DNA of 64,000 nucleotides. Origin: Rhodococcus sp. 14-2470-1b. Lineage in GTDB: Bacteria; Actinomycetota; Actinomycetes; Mycobacteriales; Mycobacteriaceae. Position numbers and translations under genes: made by a program. Each line of letters opens with the position of its first letter. The first letter of the stretch is position 1. The DNA is taken from positions 124,001-188,000 of the forward strand of contig NZ_NPFY01000008.1 in assembly GCF_002259415.1 (NCBI RefSeq), read 5' to 3'. This document shows, piece after piece, positions 58,100 to 64,000 of the stretch. The notes beneath the pieces are model-generated. The model did not search any database and was not told the origin of the DNA. It saw only the letters and a list, made by a program, of their open reading frames with translations.

Positions 58100-61000
58100 T
58101 TAGATACGTGGTCCGTGGGTCGGACGGGATCGGCGGGCCTGTTGTTGGCGCAGTTGTTCGCGGCGTTCGGCTTTACGTTGCTCGGCGAGGCGGCGTTGTT
58201 CTATCGCGCGTTGCTCCGCGGACTCTCGTCGCGCCCGGTCCGTGTCGACGATCGGATCTGCCGTCACGGGTTGCGGGGTCGGTGCCGACTGCTGACCGGG
58301 GCCTGCGTGTGCGGTCACCGACGCGGGTGCGGTGACTGTCTTGATGCGGGCGTTGACCTGATCCCACGCGCGGGCCGCTTCCCCGTGTTCGGGTCGGTCT
58401 CCGATGGGCGTGCGGTCGGTGTCGATGCCGAATTGTTCTCGGTAGGCCCCGACTTGTCCGGCGGTGATCTGCCAGCGCAGTCGGGCACCACCGGAGTCGG
58501 GAACCTCACCGAGGTGGCGTGTCCAGGCGGGTTGCTCATCGACGGCGTGCTGTCCGAGCTCGCGGGTGCGTTCGGCGATCTCGGTGTATCGGCGGCGGCT
58601 CCAGGCGAAGAGTTCGGGGTCGATTCCCTCGCGGTACTGCATCGGCGGCAGGACCCAGCTCGGGGCACTGTGGTCGCGTGCTTCCCGGCCGAGGGGCCAG
58701 CGTCGTTCGGCGTCGTCGAGCAGATCCGCTGCGCTCGGGTCGGGGTCGGTGACACCGCGGCGCAGTTCCACGATTGCGGCGTGGGGGTCTTTGCCGGCGC
58801 GTTCGGCATTGCGTAGGTGCGCGGCGAGGTCGGGCCACGCCCCGTCGTCGCCGAGGATGGTCTCGGCGTGCTCGCCGAACTGGGTGCGCAGCGTCGGTTT
58901 GATGCTCTGCGCCCAGGCGTGCATGTCTTCTGCGCCGTTCTCGATGTGCTTTTCGAGTCGCCAGTGCATGACGGCGGAGACGGAGTCGGCGCTGGCGAGT
59001 TCGCGCTCCGAGCGTGCGGCGGCGAGGGTGGGGGCCGCGTCGAGGCCGAGCTGCTCGGCGCGGCGGTACTGGTGGACGAAGGTGTCCCATTCGGCTTCGG
59101 CGATCATCGTGTTCGCCAGTTCCGGCCCCATGTTCTCGCGGACGATCGCTTGGATGCGGTGCGCGTCGATGAGTTCGCCCGCGTACTCGTATCCGCCGAC
59201 GTTGTAGTCGAGCTTGCGGTGTGCGACGGCGGCGTCGCGTTGCTGTTCGGTCGCCGAGACGTCCGAGCCGTCGCGGCCGATGATGGTCCGCACGACTTCG
59301 TCGGCGATCTTCTTGTCCGGGTGCACGTGGATCAGGTGCGGGTCGACGATGCGGTCGATGGGCACGTACAGCTGGTTTCCATCACGGCCGCGGGTGAGGG
59401 CGACGTAGAGGGCTTGTCGGTTCATGGTGTCGTCGACGAGGACGTGGACCTGGTCGACGGTCATACCTTGCGACCGGTGGATAGTGGCGGCGTAACCGAG
59501 CTCGCAGTGCTCTGTGACGTACTCGGCCGGCAGGCGGATGCTCCCGCCGTGTTCGAGGTGGCGCACGGTCAGCGATCCGTCGCGGTGTGCAGTCTTGACC
59601 GTCCACAAATCGCCGTTGCGGATCCGTTCCCCGCGTGTTCCAGTCACCCGCAAGCTGGTGTCGTTGCGGCGGGTGACGATGCGGTCCCCGGCGCTGGCGC
59701 GCAGTCCGTCGGACAGGTCGTTGCCGCCCTTCTTGACCAGTCCCTTCGCGAGGCGTTCGGCGCGGGCCCGGTCGTTGAGATCGCGGACGGCGTGGTTGCT
59801 GCTGGCGATCATCAGCGACGTCGTCTCGGTGTCCGAGGTCTTCGCCCAGGCGGTGAAGACTTTCTCGGCGAGGTCGTCGGCCATGCCGTGCTGGACGCGG
59901 TCTTTCGCGGCGTACCAGGCGGCGACGGAGGTGTCGCCGTCGCGCAGTCGCAGCGAGATCTCGGCTTCTTCTTTGTCGCGGAAGCGGTGGACGTCGACCA
60001 GTTCCGGTGCCGCGCTCGATCGAGCGACCAGCCGCAGTGCACCGCCCGTGTCGACGGCGGCGAGCTGCTGCGGGTCGCCGAGTAGTCGGACCACTGCTCC
60101 GTGCTCGGCTGCGATATAGGTCAGCCGGTCTAGATCGTGTGTCGAGGCCATGCCCGCTTCGTCGACGAGGATCATCGCCCCCGGGGTGATGCCGGTGTCG
60201 AGTTCGTTCTGGTAACGGGTGAGGACGTCGGCGATGGTGCGGCCGGTGACACCGAGTTCGTCACCGAGGACGCCGGCGGCTTTCGCGGACGGTCCGAGGG
60301 CGATCACGTCGTATCCGGTGCTGCGCCACGCGTCGACGACCACGCGCATGGCGGTGGTCTTGCCGGTCCCGGCCGGACCGACACCGGCAGCCAGGAGGGC
60401 ACCCGAGAACAAGAAATGCTCGACGAGTACCTTCTTGTCCGCGCCCAGATCCCAGCCTCTGCGTTGGGTGTGCGCGGCAAGGGCGGCGACGTAGGCGTTG
60501 CCGGGTGCCATGACCGCGGTCGGGGTGTGGGCGGCACCGACGAGGCGGTGTTCGGCAGCGAGGATCGCTGCGCTGGTGTAGGTCTCGTTGCCGTGCACGG
60601 TCAGGATCGACGCACCATCGCTGCGCTGCAACGCCTTGGGTGTCGCGTCGACCTGGCGAGTCAACCGGATCGACTCCCCGCCGAGAGCGGCTTCAGTGAC
60701 CTTCTCGGCGACCGCGTCACGCTCGGCCGCGGTCGCGAACACCAGCGGCCGTAGTTGTCGTTGGACTTCGGCTTGGATGTGCCAGCGGTTCCAGCTCGAG
60801 CGTTGCTGTGCGATACGTGCGACGGCGGTGCGGGCGATCTCGCGGTGGTCGATCGAGGCGGCATCGGTGACGGTGATCGTGTTCCCGGTGCTCGTCTTCA
60901 AGGCGGAGTTCAGGGCCCGTCGGCCGACGACGTCGAGCGCGCGTTCGCGCCATTCCGCGCGTTGTGCACCGAGTGATTTCGGGGGTGCTTTCTCGTTGCG

Positions 61001-62143
61001 GGTTTCCAGGGTCGCTTGGTCGGCGAGGCGCATCTGGATCGCGGTCGAGGGGTCTTTGCCGTGGGTCTTGCGGTAGTCGGCGACGAGCTTTTCCAGGCGT
61101 GATTCGATGGCGTCGCGGCGGGAGAACTCGCTGAGCAGTGCGGTGGGGATGCCCTCGATTTCGCGGACGGCGCGTTTGTTGATTCCGGTGCCGGGTCGGT
61201 CGGCGAACACGGTGCCGAGCTCGCGGGTGACGTACTCCTCGATGAGGGAGTTGTAGCGCTCGGATGCGGCGACGGCGAGCTTGTGCAGCACGCGGCCATC
61301 CAGGCTGCGCCATTTGCCGTCGACGCCTTGCACTTTGGTGGAGATCGCGACGTGGGTGTGCAGGTTCGGGTCACCGTTGCGGTTGTCGCGGTGATCGAAC
61401 CGGGTGTACATCAGGCCGGTCGATTCGATCTGTCCGACACCGGCTTTGCCGACGCGGGTGTAGGAGGCGTTGTCCTCGACCCAGCCGATGGCATCGCTGA
61501 CCGCGGCGCTATGTGCGCGCTCGATCGCGACGCGGGTGTCGTCGTCGCCCAGGCCCCAGAGAACGGACACTGATTTCTGTGGAGTGAACACGCAGTCGTA
61601 GCCGGCGACGGGTTGGCGTTCGCGGCGTTGCTGCGAGGCGATGTAGCGGACGAGCTCTGCTTCGCTGGCCGGTGATCGGCCGACTTCGCGGTGGAATTCG
61701 TCGGCTCCGACGCGGTACCGGATCTGCTGGCAATGCTCCGCAGTGAGCGGCTTTCCTCCGGCGACGCGGTCGTTGTCGATCTCCGCGCGGATGCGTTTCA
61801 TAAGCGGCACCTCGTTGCGGAAGCTCGCGAACTTACGGCCCAGCCGCACACTCTCGATCGCGGCGTTCGCCTTCGTCCCGTCGAGGACGGCGGCCTCGAT
61901 CAACGCCTGGGCTTCGGGGTGCAGGCCTTCGCCGAACAGTGCCTTCATCTGGTCCTCGCGGACGTACCCGGACACGCCGAGTTCGGCCGAGGCTCGCCCT
62001 CCCCAGATGCCCGGTTGGGTGCCTTCGGCGGCGTAGTAGTCGGTGAGGTCTTGGCCGCGTTCGAGGCGGATGTCGGCGCTGGCGACCTCGCGGGTGAGGT
62101 AGGTGTAGCCGTCGCCGGCGTGCAGCGCGTGCACGGTCATCAT
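58100..62143 (-). CDS. traA: MobF (TrwC/TraA) relaxase-helicase
   Basis: A 1347-residue conjugative relaxase. The N-terminal relaxase domain (about 1-300) has the MMTVHALHAGDGYTYLTRE start with candidate catalytic tyrosines Y13 and Y15, and the metal triad FDHRDNRNGDPNLHTHVAI (H251, H262, H264). The helicase follows with Walker A GPAGTGKT (about 589-596), Walker B LVDEAGMAS, GDPQQLAAV and YAATIHRSQGMT (RecD/TraI motifs), then a long helical tail and a basic, Glu/Arg-rich C-terminus. I start at the ATG at 62143, as relaxases of this group begin M-M-T; a GTG nine bases upstream is possible. It nicks oriT and unwinds the transferred strand. Confidence 0.92.
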   Translation of the reverse strand: MMTVHALHAGDGYTYLTREVASADIRLERGQDLTDYYAAEGTQPGIWGGRASAELGVSGYVREDQMKALFGEGLHPEAQALIEAAVLDGTKANAAIESVRLGRKFASFRNEVPLMKRIRAEIDNDRVAGGKPLTAEHCQQIRYRVGADEFHREVGRSPASEAELVRYIASQQRRERQPVAGYDCVFTPQKSVSVLWGLGDDDTRVAIERAHSAAVSDAIGWVEDNASYTRVGKAGVGQIESTGLMYTRFDHRDNRNGDPNLHTHVAISTKVQGVDGKWRSLDGRVLHKLAVAASERYNSLIEEYVTRELGTVFADRPGTGINKRAVREIEGIPTALLSEFSRRDAIESRLEKLVADYRKTHGKDPSTAIQMRLADQATLETRNEKAPPKSLGAQRAEWRERALDVVGRRALNSALKTSTGNTITVTDAASIDHREIARTAVARIAQQRSSWNRWHIQAEVQRQLRPLVFATAAERDAVAEKVTEAALGGESIRLTRQVDATPKALQRSDGASILTVHGNETYTSAAILAAEHRLVGAAHTPTAVMAPGNAYVAALAAHTQRRGWDLGADKKVLVEHFLFSGALLAAGVGPAGTGKTTAMRVVVDAWRSTGYDVIALGPSAKAAGVLGDELGVTGRTIADVLTRYQNELDTGITPGAMILVDEAGMASTHDLDRLTYIAAEHGAVVRLLGDPQQLAAVDTGGALRLVARSSAAPELVDVHRFRDKEEAEISLRLRDGDTSVAAWYAAKDRVQHGMADDLAEKVFTAWAKTSDTETTSLMIASSNHAVRDLNDRARAERLAKGLVKKGGNDLSDGLRASAGDRIVTRRNDTSLRVTGTRGERIRNGDLWTVKTAHRDGSLTVRHLEHGGSIRLPAEYVTEHCELGYAATIHRSQGMTVDQVHVLVDDTMNRQALYVALTRGRDGNQLYVPIDRIVDPHLIHVHPDKKIADEVVRTIIGRDGSDVSATEQQRDAAVAHRKLDYNVGGYEYAGELIDAHRIQAIVRENMGPELANTMIAEAEWDTFVHQYRRAEQLGLDAAPTLAAARSERELASADSVSAVMHWRLEKHIENGAEDMHAWAQSIKPTLRTQFGEHAETILGDDGAWPDLAAHLRNAERAGKDPHAAIVELRRGVTDPDPSAADLLDDAERRWPLGREARDHSAPSWVLPPMQYREGIDPELFAWSRRRYTEIAERTRELGQHAVDEQPAWTRHLGEVPDSGGARLRWQITAGQVGAYREQFGIDTDRTPIGDRPEHGEAARAWDQVNARIKTVTAPASVTAHAGPGQQSAPTPQPVTADPIVDTDRARRESAEQRAIEQRRLAEQRKAERREQLRQQQARRSRPTHGPRI

Positions 62144-62471
62144 CGCGGGCACCGCCGCCGACGAGCCGGTGCGCGACGAGATCTCACGGGCCGATCTCGC
62201 TCGAATTCAGCTTCTGAGTCGCGCGGCATAGTCGCGATAGTACGCAGATTCCGCCCATGGACACTAATAGTGCAAGAGGTGTGTGGCGTTTGGTTTTTCA
62301 TTTCGCGAAGAGATACCGGGAATCTGAAGTCGATAGTATCTAGATTTTGGACGAATTAGAACGTGCATGGACGATGAGGGACGAAAGTTGTAGCAAGACA
62401 GATCAATCAGGGCGTCCGTGGGCGCGTATGACCCTTTCGCCGGCCAGCATGTTGGCGGTAGCCTGTCCAGT
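62144..62471. promoter_or_regulatory. Likely oriT and divergent promoters
   Basis: A relatively AT-rich gap between the divergent relaxase and small DNA-binding protein genes, where MobF elements usually have oriT. It contains the inverted repeat CGAGATC, nine bases, GATCTCG (62177-62199) and a GTCGCG direct repeat near 62218-62236. TATCTAGATTTTGG further on is a possible -10. I cannot assign a nick site by eye. Confidence 0.5.
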
Positions 62472-62963
62472 ATGACTCCCTCGAACGGTGGACCGGTAAG
62501 CGCTCGGGAACGGGCTCGGCGGGCGAATGCGCAGCGATTGTCGGACGCACAGTTGCGTTTGAAGAATCAGGAGCAGGATTTGATTTCGTATTTCGATGCC
62601 ACCCGCGACGAACAAAGGATCAACGAGGATGTGACGAAAAGGATCGACCGGTTGCGGCGGGACGCACGAACCAAACTCGACGCGGCGTATGAGAGACGCG
62701 CTGAAGCACTTGCCGCGCTCAAGACACGCGGTGAAACATACGCCAGTATTGCGGCCTTGGTGGATCTTTCAGTGCCCGAGGCGACGCGGTTGGTCAAATC
62801 GACGATGGTGCCAGGTGCGACCACTAGGCCCAATGTTCGTCCGGCTGCAGAAGATGACGCCGGTGGATCGAGTAGCACCGAGAAAAATTTCGAAGGCCGT
62901 CGCGGTTCCTCAACAACTGCGACTGCCGAGCCGTTCGTGTTTGGAGACGCGGGGGGCCGATAG
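62472..62963 (+). CDS. Small DNA-binding/mobilisation accessory protein
   Basis: A 163-residue protein. The N-terminal 100 residues are a long, highly charged coiled coil (ARERARRANAQRLSDAQLRLKNQ and KRIDRLRRDARTKLDAAYERRAEALAALK), followed by a short helix-turn-helix (TRGETYASIAALVDLSVPEATRLVKS) and a disordered Gly/Ser tail. Proteins with this coiled-coil plus HTH layout often sit beside TraA-type relaxases and bind oriT. I start at the ATG at 62472; an upstream GTG adds an unconvincing extension. Divergent from the relaxase. Confidence 0.7.
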   Translation: MTPSNGGPVSARERARRANAQRLSDAQLRLKNQEQDLISYFDATRDEQRINEDVTKRIDRLRRDARTKLDAAYERRAEALAALKTRGETYASIAALVDLSVPEATRLVKSTMVPGATTRPNVRPAAEDDAGGSSSTEKNFEGRRGSSTTATAEPFVFGDAGGR

Positions 62964-63171
62964 AGAGGGCGGGCACAGCATCGCGTGACAAATGAGCGTA
63001 CTTAGCGCCGCAGGCTTCACGCCCACGCACATCGGAGGTCCTAACTCAGTGCAACCACAACGGTAGTTCGAGAACGCAATGGGAACGCACGCCCACCGCA
63101 CATGGCTACGGCGAAATAACTATGTCGTTGGCCTGGTGTTGAATCTGGCTCGAAGTAGGAAGTGAACGATT

Positions 63172-63375
63172 GTGATCGTACTTGTTGGCGTCGGCTTGAT
63201 CGTCGTAACTGCGCTGTGGCGAGCTGGGAAGTCTGAGACCGGTTGGCGGTTCGCTCCTTTGCGGGCAACGGGAATCATCGCTGGGGGCGTGTTTCGCATC
63301 AGCGTGATTGTGGCGTCAGTCGTTTTTGCATTCGTCGTCGCTGCCATCGGCGGCGCGTTGCGTAGCAACTTGTAA
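63172..63375 (+). CDS. Small membrane protein, 67 aa
   Basis: A GTG-started 67-residue protein with two hydrophobic segments (MIVLVGVGLIVVTALW; GIIAGGVFRISVIVASVVFAF then VVAAIGGAL) separated by WRAGKSETGWRFAPLRA. GGAAG lies about 12 nt upstream. No family recognised. It resembles small hydrophobic proteins often seen near transfer genes, but this is only context. Confidence 0.45.
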   Translation: MIVLVGVGLIVVTALWRAGKSETGWRFAPLRATGIIAGGVFRISVIVASVVFAFVVAAIGGALRSNL

Positions 63376-63637
63376 TACTGCGTCGGAGTTTCGATACGTA
63401 GAGCCGAGCTTGCGGCGTGGGCGCATATTGCTCGGTGCGTTTGCGAGGGTTCGCTCCACTTCAGCACCAATCTTCGCTATGGCTGCGTGCACCGAACACA
63501 GCGGAGAATCCTCCGCGAGCTTCATCGTCAACTCGGTGCCCACCACCGGCGCTCTACCAAATGGCTCGGGATAGGCACCTGCCCCAACCACCCCGCCGGC
63601 TAGACGAGATCACCGTCACAGATCAACGACCGACTGC

Positions 63638-63925
63638 TTACAGGTATCGAACGGTCGCCCTGTCGAGCGCAGCGATAACTCGGTCTGGTGCGAGAAGCAT
63701 GGCTCTCAGCCCAACCGCGTATCTCGCCCAGTCCTCAAGGTTCGAGCCCTCCCCGAACGTCGTAGCGGTCGCAAACTGACGTCGCAGGTTCACCGGGAGC
63801 CGTCCAGCGAGCGAGGCAGCCAACGCGCGGGCCTTCTCGTATCCTGGGGCCGCCACATTTCGTCTGGGCATGCCCAATTTGGCAGGCGTCGACGGTTCCG
63901 CCCCGGCCGATCCCGAACATTTCAT
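63638..63925 (-). CDS. Hypothetical protein, 95 aa
   Basis: A 95-residue frame with a helical, plausible composition: GYEKARALAASLAGRLPVNLRRQFATATTFGEGSNL and DWARYAVGLRAMLLAPDRVIAALDRATVRYL. A GAGGG lies upstream of the ATG at 63925. An internal ATG at 63871 is also possible. Bases 63376-63637 and 63926-64000 hold nothing I can support. It is uncertain. Confidence 0.35.
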   Translation of the reverse strand: MKCSGSAGAEPSTPAKLGMPRRNVAAPGYEKARALAASLAGRLPVNLRRQFATATTFGEGSNLEDWARYAVGLRAMLLAPDRVIAALDRATVRYL

Positions 63926-64000
63926 CCACCACCCTCAGCGCCGAGGCTCGGAGCACGAACGACCATCACCGTTTGCGTCGCATCGAAGGTCACCGAGAAC

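Larger units (their letters stand above)
23457..64000. mobile_element. Integrated conjugative element, right end outside window
   Basis: Everything right of the tRNA-Thr fragment has element-type content: cargo genes of mixed composition, a full conjugation apparatus (33.7-52.3 kb), a MobF relaxase (58.1-62.1 kb) and defence-like genes. No tyrosine or serine integrase, excisionase, replication initiator or second tRNA copy is visible, so the integration module probably lies past 64000 together with the second attachment site. An integrated plasmid is an alternative to an ICE. Confidence 0.7.

Noticed and set aside
63316-63591. A 91-residue minus-strand frame near the right end
   Set aside because: No ribosome site and no recognisable domain; it overlaps the small membrane protein gene region and looks like antisense.
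23457-64000. Integrase or replication initiator within the element
   Set aside because: I looked for tyrosine and serine recombinase signatures and for Rep-like proteins in all sizeable frames and found none; they may lie beyond the window.
1-64000. CRISPR arrays, rRNA genes and complete tRNAs
   Set aside because: No regularly spaced repeats, cas-like proteins or rRNA-like stretches are visible.

Overview
The window looks like a piece of a Rhodococcus (or close Mycobacteriales) chromosome carrying most of an integrated conjugative element. The evidence is the high GC content, GTG and TTG starts, an ANTAR regulator, an HrcA-type CIRCE operator and a conjugation apparatus of actinobacterial type (an SCO6880-like protein, a DUF4913 protein and a MobF relaxase). 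I had no database access, so family names come from recognising motifs in the translations.

Region 1 (1-3038) holds a flavin monooxygenase, cut by the left edge, and an extradiol-type dioxygenase on the minus strand, with a divergent LysR regulator. This is probably a small aromatic ring-hydroxylation and cleavage unit. Region 2 (3026-19033) is a compact minus-strand operon of fourteen genes running from a transporter at 17283 down to a 3-hydroxyacyl-CoA dehydrogenase at 3026. It has a CoA ligase resembling cyclohexanecarboxylate-CoA ligase, acyl-CoA dehydrogenases, an enoyl-CoA hydratase, an SDR dehydrogenase and a BadI-like ring-opening hydrolase. Together these fit uptake of an alicyclic acid, CoA activation, dehydrogenation, hydration, oxidation to a 2-keto ester and ring opening to a pimeloyl-CoA-type product. 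Two more 3-hydroxyacyl-CoA dehydrogenases, a MaoC hydratase, a racemase-like protein and a CoA transferase could carry the product on to central metabolism. A TetR and a GntR/FCD regulator sit upstream, and a 10-bp motif is shared by two promoters there.

Region 3 (19077-23405) is ordinary chromosome: a small unknown gene, a secreted protein, a GAF-ANTAR RNA-binding regulator, a 45-residue protein, an Hsp20 chaperone with a CIRCE operator over its promoter, and a small membrane protein.

At 23415-23456 lies the 3' part of a tRNA-Thr gene (anticodon TGT) without its 5' half, next to a strong terminator. I read this as one end of an integrated element occupying the rest of the window. No integrase, replication gene or second tRNA copy is visible, so the other end should lie beyond 64000. 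The first part of the element (23.6-33.5 kb) is cargo: an unknown gene, a DUF4429/DUF2510 protein, an IS3 fragment, an AT-richer pair made of a large C-terminally anchored membrane protein and an ApeA-like HEPN protein (probable phage defence), an SDR, a PAS/GAF-like protein and a two-HTH regulator flanked by repeated 17-mers. The conjugation module (33.7-52.3 kb) follows on the plus strand. It comprises secreted and lipid-anchored surface proteins, a ParA-like ATPase, a cutinase-fold protein with a very large insertion, a three-domain peptidoglycan hydrolase, VirB6/VirB8-like membrane proteins, an SCO6880-like protein, a VirB4-like ATPase and a VirD4-like coupling protein. The MobF relaxase-helicase (58.1-62.1 kb, minus) and a divergent small DNA-binding protein bracket a likely oriT.

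Between the two conjugation blocks sits the most unusual locus (52.7-58.0 kb). A RES-domain protein and a ribbon-helix-helix gene lie divergent to a five-gene operon in which every junction is an ATGA overlap: a double ubiquitin-like protein, an E2-like protein, a JAB-E1 fusion, a DUF6527 protein and a Clp-fold serine protease. I infer a complete bacterial ubiquitin-like conjugation and deconjugation pathway coupled to a protease, carried as accessory and possibly anti-phage cargo.
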